DNA from: Wansuia hejianensis | GTDB lineage: Bacteria > Bacillota > Clostridia > Lachnospirales > Lachnospiraceae | DNA: 64,000 nt | NCBI RefSeq assembly: GCF_014337215.1 | Contig: NZ_CP060635.1 | Location: 757,501 to 821,500, forward strand | Reading direction: 5' to 3' | In this document: positions 40,579 through 49,375 of the stretch, piece by piece | How positions within the stretch are numbered: position 1 is the first letter of the stretch | How the letters are laid out: each line of letters starts with the position of its first letter | Position numbers and translations under genes: made by a program | The notes under the pieces: model-generated | Seen by the model: only the letters and a program-made list of their open reading frames with translations | Database searches by the model: none | Told to the model about the DNA's origin: nothing

Positions 40579-40862
40579 GACAAACTCCTCCTTTTAGATT
40601 GATCAATGAATGAAGATTTGATACACAAGGACATCCTGCCACCGGATCTTCAGAGGCATGGGTTTGTGGATCTTTCGGGATATATTAACAGGTGTCAAAA
40701 TATTTAAGATATGTTGCAAAAATAATTGAAAAATTTGTTTGACAATTGCAGAAACCGGCGGATATGCCTGTGGCTTGTGCTGATTTTGAAGAAACCGGGG
40801 CAGTGTTCAGTATCCTGCAGCATATCCATACATTTTTTGTTTATTTAAATTGAAAAAAGTAC

Positions 40863-40891
40863 TTTACAATTTAATGAGTTCATAGTATAAT
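40863..40891 (+). promoter_or_regulatory. Promoter of the tRNA-Pro gene
   Basis: TTTACA (40863-40868), 17 bp, perfect TATAAT (40886-40891), placing the start about 10 bases before the tRNA. In the rest of the 330-bp gap from 40579 I see only AT-rich sequence and the DUF4349 ribosome binding site; no gene. Confidence 0.72.
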
Positions 40892-40908
40892 TTCTTTTGT
40901 TGATATTT

Positions 40909-40983
40909 CGGGGTATGGCTCAGTTTGGCTAGAGCGCACGGCTGGGGGCCGTGAGGTCGCAGGTTCGAATCCTGTTACCCCGA
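40909..40983 (+). tRNA. tRNA-Pro (anticodon GGG)
   Basis: 75 bases fold into a full cloverleaf: acceptor CGGGGTA/TACCCCG, D-stem GCTC/GAGC, anticodon stem CACGG/CCGTG with loop CTGGGGG (anticodon GGG at 40943-40945), T-stem GCAGG/CCTGT with TTCGAAT loop, and discriminator A. The C1-G72 pair is typical of bacterial tRNA-Pro. CCA is not encoded. GGG reads CCC and CCU. Confidence 0.95.
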
Positions 40984-41043
40984 TTTTCTATGCCCGGTTT
41001 TAGAATCAGGCATGAGAGGCAGTGCAAATTGAATGGAAACTGA

Positions 41044-41075
41044 AAGGCTGTTGCAGTGCTGCGACAGCCTTTTTC
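41044..41075 (+). terminator. Terminator between tRNA-Pro and the AAA+ gene
   Basis: AAGGCTGT (41044-41051) and ACAGCCTT (41064-41071) form a perfect 8-bp stem followed by TTTCTC. It lies only 23 bp before the AAA+ start, so it could also act as an attenuator of that gene. Confidence 0.75.
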
Positions 41076-41097
41076 TCAATCAAAAGGAGTAGGAATC

Positions 41098-42582
41098 ATG
41101 CCGGTATTTGATTTTAGCAATTCAGCGGACGAAAAAAGAGAGGCAGAATGCACTTATGTTACGTTCCGGTCGAATTCGGCGGAGACTTCGCTGGAACAGC
41201 CGATTTTAATTCTGGACAACCGGAGGAAGGAATGGAAACATCATTCCTGCGGGGTATTTATGAATCAGAGCAAACGGACGGCTTTTGAATTTAAAGAAGA
41301 GGATGGGACGGTCAGTGCAGATATCCTGCAGGTGGACGCGCGTTTTGTGAGCCTGATTAAATGGCTGGGGGAAAACCATATTAACGTGCGCCTTTCTGGC
41401 GGGAACCGGGAAGATGGGTATGCGGTCTACCGAATCCGCGAGACCGCGTTTGGAGGCGGGACGAAGCTATCTGCTGAGGACGGATTTCTGCAGTTTATGA
41501 TTGAACGGCTGCTGGCCAGCAGTGCCCCGGAGGACAGGCCGGAGGATGAGGACCATGAAGAAGACGGGGACGGCATGAAGCTGACAAGCATACAGAGCAT
41601 TACGGATTTCATGACCTGCGCCGGAAGGACGATGCCGGACAATATCCGTCTTTGGGCCAGGAGGAATCTGGCAGTTGCCCGTTCCAATGAGGTTTCACCG
41701 GAAGAGAGGCGCCATGCCCAGCGGGCGCTGTCTATTATGATGAATATTCAGTGGAAAAGCAACTATTTTGAAGCGATAGATCCGGAAGAAGCCCGCAGGA
41801 TTCTGGATGAGGAACTCTATGGCATGGAGCGGGTAAAACAGAGGATTATTGAAACGATCATACAGATTAACCGCACTCATACCCTTCCGGCTTATGGACT
41901 TCTGCTGGTGGGTCCGGCAGGAACCGGTAAATCCCAGATCGCTTATGCGGTAGCCCGTATTCTGAAGCTTCCCTGGACAACGCTGGATATGAGCTCCATC
42001 AATGACCCGGAACAGCTGACCGGAAGCTCCCGCATCTATGCCAACGCGAAGCCGGGGATTATCATGGATGCTTTCTCTATGGCGGGAGAGTCCAATCTGG
42101 TGTTTATCATCAATGAGCTGGATAAGGCGGCAGCCGGTAAAGGGAGCGGAAATCCGGCAGACGTGCTGCTGACGCTTCTGGATAATCTGGGCTTCACAGA
42201 TAATTACATTGAATGCATGGTTCCAACGGTGGGCGTCTATCCCATCGCAACCGCCAATGATAAGAGCCAGATCAGCGCCCCGCTCATGTCCAGGTTCGCA
42301 GTGATAGACATTCCGGATTATACGGAGGAGGAAAAGAAGATTATCTTCTCGAGGTATGCTCTGCCTAAAGTTCTTGGCCGCATGGGGCTGCGGGAAGACG
42401 AATGCATAGTGACCGGAGAGGCTTTAGATGTGATTGTCAGCCAATATGCCGATACGACGGGAATCCGCGATCTGGAACAGGCTGCGGAGCATCTTGCGGC
42501 AAATGCGCTATACCGGATTGAGGTGGAACATGTCGTTTCCGTGACCTTTGACAGGACAGCTGTGCAGAAACTTCTGACATAA
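41098..42582 (+). CDS. Lon-like AAA+ ATPase lacking the protease domain
   Basis: 494 aa from ATG 41098 (AAAGGAG upstream). Residues about 1-160 are a non-Lon N-terminal domain ending in an acidic linker (EDRPEDEDHEEDGDG). A helical region leads to the Lon-type AAA+ core: ELYGMERVKQRIIETI, Walker A GPAGTGKSQ (about 280), a Walker-B-like segment in VFIINELDKA with Asn before Glu, sensor-1 ATAND, and the arginine-finger region SAPLMSRF. The AAA lid ends the protein; no Lon Ser/Lys protease domain follows. It could be an unfoldase or remodelling ATPase. Neighbours give no clue to the client. Confidence 0.82.
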   Translation: MPVFDFSNSADEKREAECTYVTFRSNSAETSLEQPILILDNRRKEWKHHSCGVFMNQSKRTAFEFKEEDGTVSADILQVDARFVSLIKWLGENHINVRLSGGNREDGYAVYRIRETAFGGGTKLSAEDGFLQFMIERLLASSAPEDRPEDEDHEEDGDGMKLTSIQSITDFMTCAGRTMPDNIRLWARRNLAVARSNEVSPEERRHAQRALSIMMNIQWKSNYFEAIDPEEARRILDEELYGMERVKQRIIETIIQINRTHTLPAYGLLLVGPAGTGKSQIAYAVARILKLPWTTLDMSSINDPEQLTGSSRIYANAKPGIIMDAFSMAGESNLVFIINELDKAAAGKGSGNPADVLLTLLDNLGFTDNYIECMVPTVGVYPIATANDKSQISAPLMSRFAVIDIPDYTEEEKKIIFSRYALPKVLGRMGLREDECIVTGEALDVIVSQYADTTGIRDLEQAAEHLAANALYRIEVEHVVSVTFDRTAVQKLLT

Positions 42583-43141
42583 AAGGGACGAATAGGAAAT
42601 AATGGGAATTTAAGATTTCTTAAGAATCTTATGAAATGTTTCAGAATGTGGTCAAACTCCTGTCACATATTCATAATATAATAAAAGCATATTCGGAAAC
42701 GGGTATTGGAAATGATTTTTCAACAGATCCAAAAGTTCCGATTTATATACATTACAAAAGGGAAGAACTGATGAGTCAGAGGCATTTGAAGAGCAAGTGT
42801 TTCAGTTCTTCTCTTTTCTAATGGAATAATTTCAGTTCAAAGCAACACTTTCCTGTTTTCTGCACACTTTATAGAAAAGAAGACAATGACCGTAGACCGC
42901 CCGTTCCTGTTTGTGCTGAAATTAATCACATGCCTGCGTTTATCGGCCAGGCCAGTGATCCGAACTGAAACCGCCCGGCGGTCATACGGTAGGGGGAACT
43001 CCGCATATGCCCGGAACTGGCAAAAGAAAGGATTTGACAATCACAGAATTATGGATTACAATAGGAGCCGTTGATTTAAAAAATATGCTATAAAATGTGA
43101 CTATTAAGAAAGGTTTAAAGATATTTCACAGGATTTGTGGT
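42583..43141 (+). other. Gene-poor interval with a strong hairpin; possible small RNA
   Basis: No convincing protein gene in 559 bp. Right after the AAA+ stop is a small dyad, AAGATT/AATCTT (42613-42631). At 42762-42771 and 42802-42811, GAAGAACTGA and TCAGTTCTTC form a perfect 10-bp stem, flanked by AAAAGG before and TCTTTTC after: a terminator-like element 180 bp past the gene. A TATAAT lies near 42676 with no good -35. A transcript from there to the hairpin would be about 130 bases. The 42840-43140 part shows nothing I can name. Confidence 0.3.
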
Positions 43142-43996
43142 ATGATAAATGTGATATCTCAGTACCAGTGTACGTATACTCCAGAGTATCCCGCAACTCA
43201 TGCCCCTGACGGGACCTGTATTGCGGGGTGCCCTGTGGGGATACATTATGACACTCAGGAGTATGGCTTTAGAAGCAGAGAAATATCAGATATTAAGATA
43301 CTAAAGAGAAGGAACACGAAGGGTTACCATAGACAGATTCTGATAGTGGGGTACAGGGGATTGAATGAATTAGTGTATAGTCAGAGAATCAAGGCAGAGC
43401 AGGAATATCTGTATCGTATTGCCTACTTTTACCAGGGAGAGGAAACGGCGGCTCTTGAAACCATACAGGAGACAGTAGCCAGAGGATTTCGTGAAGGAAA
43501 GAATCAGGAGACGGCAGAGGAATTCCATCTGGAAATCACGAGGATTCTACTGCAGCAGGGCGGTGTCAACCAGAAGCCAAACAGGTACCTGACCGCTCTC
43601 TACCTGAAGCACGTCACTGGAATGGAAATTTCTGAAATCGCTTATGTGATGGATATTCCGGAAGGCGCGGTTAAATCTTATCTTTACCGGGCTAAGGACG
43701 AGATGCGTCAGGACACCGCAGGAATCAGTGCGGAAGTCAGACAGCTCTGCGGCGTTGAGACTTCTGAGGGATTAAAAGAAGCAGTCAGTACCGGTCTTCT
43801 GGCTGTCCGGCAGATGGTTCACAGGCGCAATGTCCGGAGGATTCGCAAGGTGTGTATTTCCGGAGCGGTCGCTGCGGCGCTTCTGGTGCTGCTGGGAAGC
43901 GGTATTTATTTTGAACAGCAGCGCCATAATAAGGACAGCATGGCTGCCCAGCCGGTGAGCACCAGTATGGTTGAGGAACGACAGAATATAGAGTGA
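43142..43996 (+). CDS. Sigma-70-like factor with C-terminal transmembrane helix
   Basis: Up to 284 aa; start uncertain. ATG 43142 has AGGA 8 bases upstream, but recognisable sequence begins only about 43360 (possible TTG 43360 or GTG 43372). That part shows an ECF-like region 2 (EYLYRIAYFYQGEETAALET) and a region 4 helix-turn-helix (GMEISEIAYVMDIPEGAVKS then YLYRAKDEM). After a linker, one hydrophobic helix (about residues 250-270, VAAALLVLLGSGIYF) and a short polar tail follow. Region 2 is short of aromatic promoter-melting residues. It may be a membrane-held sigma factor or a sigma/anti-sigma hybrid. The Cys-containing N-terminal 70 residues may not be translated. Confidence 0.6.
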   Translation: MINVISQYQCTYTPEYPATHAPDGTCIAGCPVGIHYDTQEYGFRSREISDIKILKRRNTKGYHRQILIVGYRGLNELVYSQRIKAEQEYLYRIAYFYQGEETAALETIQETVARGFREGKNQETAEEFHLEITRILLQQGGVNQKPNRYLTALYLKHVTGMEISEIAYVMDIPEGAVKSYLYRAKDEMRQDTAGISAEVRQLCGVETSEGLKEAVSTGLLAVRQMVHRRNVRRIRKVCISGAVAAALLVLLGSGIYFEQQRHNKDSMAAQPVSTSMVEERQNIE

Positions 43997-44000
43997 GGAA

Positions 44001-44042
44001 AGCCTCAAAACCCCAGTCTGTCTGGCGGTTTTGAGGCTTTTA
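44001..44042 (+). terminator. Terminator after the sigma-like gene
   Basis: GCCTCAAAACC (44002-44012) and GGTTTTGAGGC (44027-44037) form a perfect 11-bp stem followed by TTTTATAT. It separates the sigma-like gene from the convergent ABC exporter operon. Confidence 0.9.
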
Positions 44043-44046
44043 TATT

Positions 44047-44065
44047 TGGTAAATCAGATTTACCA
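44047..44065. repeat. Perfect 19-bp palindrome between convergent genes
   Basis: TGGTAAATC-A-GATTTACCA: two 9-bp arms around a single base, 27 bp from the end of the ABC gene. It could be a protein-binding site or a terminator stem for the minus-strand operon; no T run follows closely. Confidence 0.55.
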
Positions 44066-44091
44066 GAGTAACAGATGCGGGTTGCTCTTCT

Positions 44092-45852
44092 TTATCCTGC
44101 AGGGGCGAACTGGCTGTTGTACAATTCGGCGTAGAAGCCGCCTTTTTCCAGCAAGGATTCATGGGTTCCCTGTTCGATGATGTGACCGTCCTTCATGACC
44201 AGTATCACATCGGATTCCCGGATTGTGGAGAGCCGGTGCGCGACGATAAAGCTGGTGCGGCCTTTCATCATTTTGGCGAAAGCTTTTTGGATACGTATTT
44301 CTGTCATTGTATCGATAGAAGAGGTCGCTTCGTCCAGAATCAGCATGGGGGGAAGATTCAGCATTACCCGGGCGATACAGAGCAGCTGTTTCTGGCCCTG
44401 TGACAGGCTGCCGCCATCCTCGCCGATGACTGTGTCATAACCGTCAGGCATGCGCATGATAAAGCTGTGTGCATGGGCTTCTCTGGCAGCCTGGATGATT
44501 TCTTCTTCGGAAGCGTCAGGACTGCCATAGGCGATGTTCTCACGGATAGTGCCTGATTTCAGCCAGGTTTCCTGAAGAACCATCCCATAGTTGGTACGCA
44601 GGCTTTCGCGGGTTACTTCCCGGATATCGCAGCCATCCACCGATATGGAACCGCCGGTAACATCATAAAAACGCATGAGCAGGTTAATCACGGTGGTTTT
44701 GCCGCAGCCGGTGGGGCCTACGATAGCGATTCTCTGGCCCGGACAGACGTCGAGATTAAAATCCTCGATCAGCCGGACTTCCGGCAGATAGGAGAAATAT
44801 ACCTGGTTCAGGGAAACCTTGCCCTGAACGTTTTCAAGAGCTGGCGCGCCAGGTACATCCTTTAAGAGTGCAGGCTCATCCAACAGTTGGAAAACCCGGG
44901 CAGCAGAAGCAAGTGAATTTTGCAGTTCCGTGATAACGCCTGTGATTTCATTAAAGGGCTTTGTGTACTGGTTGGTATAGCTCAGAAAGCTCGTCAGCTG
45001 TCCGATGGTTAGCCCGCCCCCAATAACTGTAAAACATCCGGCAATCGTCACTCCGGCGTAAATTGCTGCATACATGAAGCGGGTAGCCGGATTCGTGATG
45101 GAAGAAAAGAAGGTGGCTTTCAGGCTGTATTCTGCCAGGCGGCTGTTAATCTCTTCAAATTCTTCCTGAGCTTTTTCCTGATGGCCGAATGCCTGGACAA
45201 CTTTCAGATTACCCAGCATTTCATCGGTCAGACCTGTGAGTTCCCCGCGTGTTTCGGATTGCTTCTTGAACATGGTAAAGGTCTTTTTGGATATGAAACC
45301 CGCGATAAAAAAAGAAAGTGGGCTCAGGCACACAACCACCAGAGTGATCCAGAGATTGATGGACAGCATGAACAGGATCGTTCCGACAATAGTGATCACG
45401 CCTGTAAAAAGCTGGGTAAAGCCCATCAGAAGGCCGTCGGAAAACTGTTCAATATCCGTGATGACCCGGCTGATCAGGTCGCCTGCGGGATGTGCGTCAA
45501 TGTAAGAGAGAGGCAGCACCTGCAGGTGGTGGAAGGTCCGGGTCCTCAGATCCTGCACAATGTGGTAGGTGATTTTATTATTGATATGGTTCATGAACCA
45601 CTGGGCAACAGCTGTCCCGGCGATTGCGACGGCAATATTCCGAATGACGGCCAGCAGGCCCGTGAAATTGACGTCACCCTTTCCGACGATGAGATCCACC
45701 GCCTGCCCTGTCAGAATAGGGATATAGAGAGTCAGGACCACGGTGATGACGGCCAGCAGGAGAGATAAGAGAACCAGGAACCAGTAAGGGCGGATACAGC
45801 CCAAAATGCGTTTCATTACTTCACGGTTATTTCTGGAATTTTTATTGCGCAT
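44092..45852 (-). CDS. ABC exporter half-transporter, catalytically competent NBD (heterodimer partner)
   Basis: 586 aa. Six-helix transmembrane domain (about 20-310) followed by an ATPase domain: Walker A GPTGCGKTTV, signature LSQGQKQLLC, Walker B MLILDEATSSID with the catalytic Glu, and the H-loop IVAHRLS. This is the BmrD/LmrD-like partner of a type IV heterodimeric exporter moving drugs or lipids outward. Its start (ATG 45852) overlaps the stop of the upstream partner by 11 bases. Substrate unknown. Confidence 0.9.
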   Translation of the reverse strand: MRNKNSRNNREVMKRILGCIRPYWFLVLLSLLLAVITVVLTLYIPILTGQAVDLIVGKGDVNFTGLLAVIRNIAVAIAGTAVAQWFMNHINNKITYHIVQDLRTRTFHHLQVLPLSYIDAHPAGDLISRVITDIEQFSDGLLMGFTQLFTGVITIVGTILFMLSINLWITLVVVCLSPLSFFIAGFISKKTFTMFKKQSETRGELTGLTDEMLGNLKVVQAFGHQEKAQEEFEEINSRLAEYSLKATFFSSITNPATRFMYAAIYAGVTIAGCFTVIGGGLTIGQLTSFLSYTNQYTKPFNEITGVITELQNSLASAARVFQLLDEPALLKDVPGAPALENVQGKVSLNQVYFSYLPEVRLIEDFNLDVCPGQRIAIVGPTGCGKTTVINLLMRFYDVTGGSISVDGCDIREVTRESLRTNYGMVLQETWLKSGTIRENIAYGSPDASEEEIIQAAREAHAHSFIMRMPDGYDTVIGEDGGSLSQGQKQLLCIARVMLNLPPMLILDEATSSIDTMTEIRIQKAFAKMMKGRTSFIVAHRLSTIRESDVILVMKDGHIIEQGTHESLLEKGGFYAELYNSQFAPAG

Positions 45853-47578
45853 CTGCGGCTACCTCCTTCGGGGTTAATTGGGATTCACAGATTTCACGGT
45901 AAACCCCACAGGAATTTAACAGAGCTTTGTGGGTTCCGATGCCGGCCAGACGGCCGTCGTCCAGCACCAGAATCTGATCGGCGTTTTTAATTGTGGCCAC
46001 CCGTTGAGAAACCAGGAATACCGTAGTTTTTCCGGTGGTCTCACGAATCGCTTTCCGAAGCCTGGCGTCAGTGGCGAAATCCAGGGCCGAAGCGCTGTCA
46101 TCCAGTATCAGGACAGAAGGGCGGCGGACCAGCGCGCGTGCGATCGTCAGCCGCTGCTTCTGCCCGCCGGACAGGTTCCGGCCGCCCTGGTCGATGAGCA
46201 GTCCGAGGCCCTGCTGCTTATGATCCACGAATTCCCTGGCCTGGGCGGCGTCCAGGGCTTCATAAATTTCCGCGTCAGTGGCATCCTCCTTGCCCCACAG
46301 CAGATTTGTGCGCAGCGTTCCACGGAAGAGGGCGGCTTTCTGGGGAACGACGCCGATGTGTTCACGCAGCGAGTCAAATTGGTATTGTCTGACGTCCCGG
46401 CCGTTGACGGTGACTGTGCCCCCGGTGGTATCGTAAAAACGCGGAATCAGATTGACGAGCGTTGTTTTTCCGGAGCCGGTGCCGCCGATAATCCCGATGG
46501 TCTGGCCCGGCTCAGCGGTGAAGGTGATGTTTGACAGAGAAGGCTCTTTAGCTCCCGCGTAAGTGAAGGAAACCCCGTGAAAGGAAATACGGGCGCCTCC
46601 CTCAGAGGTAAAGGGCTGGCTGCCGTCGCGGAGTGTGCTGTGCATGTCAAATACGTTGTTTACTCGTTTCAGGCTGGCAGCGGCCCTGGACATAAGTATG
46701 ATCAGGTTAGCCAGCTTAATCAGCTCTACCAGGATCTGAGACATATAGTTGATCAGGGCAATCACCTGCCCCTGTGAGAGGCGGCCCGCAAACACCTGGT
46801 CTCCGCCGATCCACAGAATGGCTACGATGCCCAGATTGATAATAATATAAGTCAGCGGATTCAGAAGAGCCGATATTTTGCCGACAAAAACCTGTTTACG
46901 GTACAATCCGGCATTCTCCTGGTCAAAGGATTCCATTTCGTCCTTCTGGCGGTTAAAGGCACGTACTACACGGACGCCCAGAAGGTTTTCGCGGGTTTTC
47001 AGTAGCACACGGTCCAATTGCTTCTGTACCTTCTGATACAGAGGCATGCTGACCAGCAATATTACGAAAATTACCGCAAAAAGAACAGGTATTGCCAGGG
47101 CGAAAGAAAGAGCTGTCTTCGTATCCACGGTAAAAGCCATAACCATGGCACCCAGGACCACGAAGGGTGAGCGCAGGAATAGGCGGAGAAACATGTTAAC
47201 GCCGTTCTGTACCTGATTGATATCACTAGTCATCCGGGTGATCAGGGTTGAGGTGCCTGCCGTATCAATCTCCCGGTAAGAAAGAGTGCCGATATGTCCA
47301 AACAGGTCATTCCGCATGGACGTTCCGGCAGTGACTGCTGCCTTGGCAGCAAAATATTGAGCCGTCAGCGCGCTGATAAAACCGATGATGCCCAGCAGTA
47401 TCATCAGGCCTCCCATCTTCAGAATGTAACGGGTATCCCGGCTGCCGATTCCGACATCGATCATCCGGGCTACCACAAGGGGGATTGCCAGCTCAAAACT
47501 GGCCTCCAGCATTTTAAAAAGGGGGGCCAGGATTGTTTCTTTTAAATTTTTTCTCAGATAGCCTAAAAGTCGTTTCAT
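45842..47578 (-). CDS. ABC exporter half-transporter with degenerate NBD site
   Basis: 578 aa from ATG 47578 (GGAGGAA upstream; GTG 47590 overlaps that site). Transmembrane domain then ATPase: Walker A GGTGSGKTTLV, signature NLSGGQKQRLTIAR, Walker B VLILDDSASALD. Asp stands where the catalytic Glu should be, and the H-loop reads LVSQRVA, with Gln in place of His. These are the expected losses in the degenerate site of a heterodimer (BmrC/LmrC/TM287 type). It is the first gene of the operon and lies divergent from a LysR gene. Confidence 0.9.
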   Translation of the reverse strand: MKRLLGYLRKNLKETILAPLFKMLEASFELAIPLVVARMIDVGIGSRDTRYILKMGGLMILLGIIGFISALTAQYFAAKAAVTAGTSMRNDLFGHIGTLSYREIDTAGTSTLITRMTSDINQVQNGVNMFLRLFLRSPFVVLGAMVMAFTVDTKTALSFALAIPVLFAVIFVILLVSMPLYQKVQKQLDRVLLKTRENLLGVRVVRAFNRQKDEMESFDQENAGLYRKQVFVGKISALLNPLTYIIINLGIVAILWIGGDQVFAGRLSQGQVIALINYMSQILVELIKLANLIILMSRAAASLKRVNNVFDMHSTLRDGSQPFTSEGGARISFHGVSFTYAGAKEPSLSNITFTAEPGQTIGIIGGTGSGKTTLVNLIPRFYDTTGGTVTVNGRDVRQYQFDSLREHIGVVPQKAALFRGTLRTNLLWGKEDATDAEIYEALDAAQAREFVDHKQQGLGLLIDQGGRNLSGGQKQRLTIARALVRRPSVLILDDSASALDFATDARLRKAIRETTGKTTVFLVSQRVATIKNADQILVLDDGRLAGIGTHKALLNSCGVYREICESQLTPKEVAADAQ

Positions 47579-47715
47579 TGATTCCTCCACAAAAAAATTG
47601 CTTGCACTTTTTCACAAAGTATACCATAATAAGATTCATATGAAAAATATTAAATATGTATATATGATATATGCAAAAAGTATATAACTGGTCATTGATC
47701 ATCAGGGAGGCGGTC

Positions 47716-48591
47716 ATGAATTTAAAGCAGATGAAATATTTTGTAACGATTGCGGACGAGGGGAGTATTTCAGCGGCGGCCAGAGTCCTGCACATCTCGC
47801 AGCCGCCGTTGTCCCAGCAGCTTCACCTTCTGGAGGAGGAACTCCGTGCGCGTCTGTTTGTGCGTGGTTCCAGAAGCGTGACGCTGACAGATGCAGGCAG
47901 GCTCTTTTATCAGCATGCCCAAAATATTCTGGATCTTTCAGAACGGGCGGTAAAAGATTTACAGCAATTTGAAAATGAAAACCGTGGAAGCCTGAGGATA
48001 GGCATGGTTTCCTCTTCGGAGGTGCCCTATGTGCTGGAAAAAATGTTTCCCTTCAGAGAAAAGTATCCCCATATTGATTTTCGTATTTATGAGGGAAATA
48101 CCTACCAGCTTTTAGACTGGATGAAAGAAGACAGGATAGAACTGGCATTTGTCAGAACGCCTTTTGCAGATGAGAATTACGATTGTGTCTTTCTGGAAGA
48201 AGAGACAATGGCCGCTGTCGGGAAAATACAGTATTTCCAGGACCCTGAAGCCCCGGAAATATCCATGGCGTCCCTTGCAGAAATGCCGCTGATCATCTAC
48301 CGGAGATGGGAAGCGATCCTGAATCACAGCTTTCGCGAGGCAGGGGTGCCGGTGCCAGAATACTACTGCGTCTGCGACGACGTGCGCACCAGCTTGGCCT
48401 GGGCGGACTGTGGATATGGGACAGCAATCGTCCCCGCATCCGCATGTGCAGCCATCCGTCCGGAAGGAATATCAGTCAAATGTCTGGCGGATGCTCAGGT
48501 AAAGACAAGAATAACGTTGATTCAGAAAAAGGGAGCATATCTATCTGATGCAGCCGTAAAATTCAGAAACAATTTTCAGGAACAAATGTAG
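47716..48591 (+). CDS. LysR-family regulator divergent from the ABC exporter
   Basis: 291 aa from ATG 47716, with AGGGAGGCGG upstream. Winged helix at the N-terminus (EGSISAAARVLHISQPPLSQ then LEEELRARLFVRGSRS) and a LysR effector domain (LRIGMVSSSEVPYVLEKMFP onward). It is divergent from the exporter genes over 137 bp containing short AT-rich dyads such as TTCATATGAA near 47636. LysR proteins commonly control the divergent neighbour, so it probably regulates the exporter. Confidence 0.88.
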   Translation: MNLKQMKYFVTIADEGSISAAARVLHISQPPLSQQLHLLEEELRARLFVRGSRSVTLTDAGRLFYQHAQNILDLSERAVKDLQQFENENRGSLRIGMVSSSEVPYVLEKMFPFREKYPHIDFRIYEGNTYQLLDWMKEDRIELAFVRTPFADENYDCVFLEEETMAAVGKIQYFQDPEAPEISMASLAEMPLIIYRRWEAILNHSFREAGVPVPEYYCVCDDVRTSLAWADCGYGTAIVPASACAAIRPEGISVKCLADAQVKTRITLIQKKGAYLSDAAVKFRNNFQEQM

Positions 48592-48595
48592 GGGT

Positions 48596-48663
48596 GGCGA
48601 GAGGGGGAGGGGTCCCCGCCAGCCTTTCGTCCGGGTACCCAAAAACTCCTCCCCCTCCTCGCC
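48596..48663. repeat. G/C-rich inverted repeat between LysR and ntpD
   Basis: GGCGAGAGGGGGAGG (48596-48610) and CCTCCCCCTCCTCGCC (48648-48663) pair with one bulge, separated by 37 bases. It lies between convergent genes. No T tract follows on either strand, so a classical terminator is doubtful; it may be a strong RNA stem that protects 3' ends. Confidence 0.5.
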
Positions 48664-48674
48664 AAATTGGAAGC

Positions 48675-49361
48675 TCACCCTATGATGATGCCCTGCTCCG
48701 CATCTTCTCTGATTCGTTCCTGGCGCGCTTCTTCCAGCATCATGTCCTTAACTTTCATGAGCCGGATCTGTGTGCTCCGTTCATTTTCATCCAGCTTCAT
48801 GGAGATATATTTAATCTTCTCCTGGGCGGCGGGAATCATCACATGTTCCAGGGCGTTGACGCGGCGCCGGGTCTTCTCGATCTCGGCGGCCATGAGCTGG
48901 CAGGATTTTTCCACTTCTGCCAGGCGGAGCATATCCGGGAGTAATTCAGCCAGAGAACGGACGGCGCCGTCCAGGTCGGAGGAGGTGAATGCGAAGCCGT
49001 AGCTGTAGATATCGGCCGGATCGGCCGTCCGGGTTTTGCAGCGGAAGACGGGGATTTCCACGCTCATGACATTTCTGGTCTCCGTATCCAGGCTGACCTC
49101 CTGTCTGGGGGCCAGCAGGGCGGTGTTCAGTACCTGGTCGGAGGTGGCGGCCTTGGCCAGAACGAAGTTCTTGTTGGCGGCAGCCAGGCCGGCCTCCACC
49201 TTCTGGCGGAGGGCCTTGTTCTCGCGGACCAGGTCCAGAAACTGGCGCATCAGCTCGTCCCGCTTATCCTTCAGGAGCTTATGGCCCCGTGTTGCGGTGG
49301 CCAGCTTTTTTTTCTGCCGGGTTAATTCCATCCGTGTGGGATTGATCTGGGTAGATGCCAT
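48675..49361 (-). CDS. ntpD: V-type ATP synthase subunit D
   Basis: 228 aa. The D subunit forms the long coiled-coil central stalk that turns inside the A3B3 head. N-terminal block NPTRMELTRQKKKLATATRGHKLLKDKRDEL (given here in part: TRMELTRQKKKLATATRGHK) is diagnostic, and the C-terminal coiled coil with EKTRRRVNALEHVMIPA is conserved. It is the last gene of the ntp operon, 14 bp after ntpB. Confidence 0.95.
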   Translation of the reverse strand: MASTQINPTRMELTRQKKKLATATRGHKLLKDKRDELMRQFLDLVRENKALRQKVEAGLAAANKNFVLAKAATSDQVLNTALLAPRQEVSLDTETRNVMSVEIPVFRCKTRTADPADIYSYGFAFTSSDLDGAVRSLAELLPDMLRLAEVEKSCQLMAAEIEKTRRRVNALEHVMIPAAQEKIKYISMKLDENERSTQIRLMKVKDMMLEEARQERIREDAEQGIIIG

Positions 49362-49375
49362 ACAGAATCCCTCCT

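Noticed and set aside
42636..42821. 61-codon frame after the AAA+ gene
   Set aside because: No ribosome binding site, odd composition, and it overlaps the terminator-like hairpin.
45181..45768. 195-codon plus-strand frame inside the ABC exporter gene
   Set aside because: Antisense to the transmembrane domain coding frame; its His/Asp/Gln-rich translation is a typical shadow.
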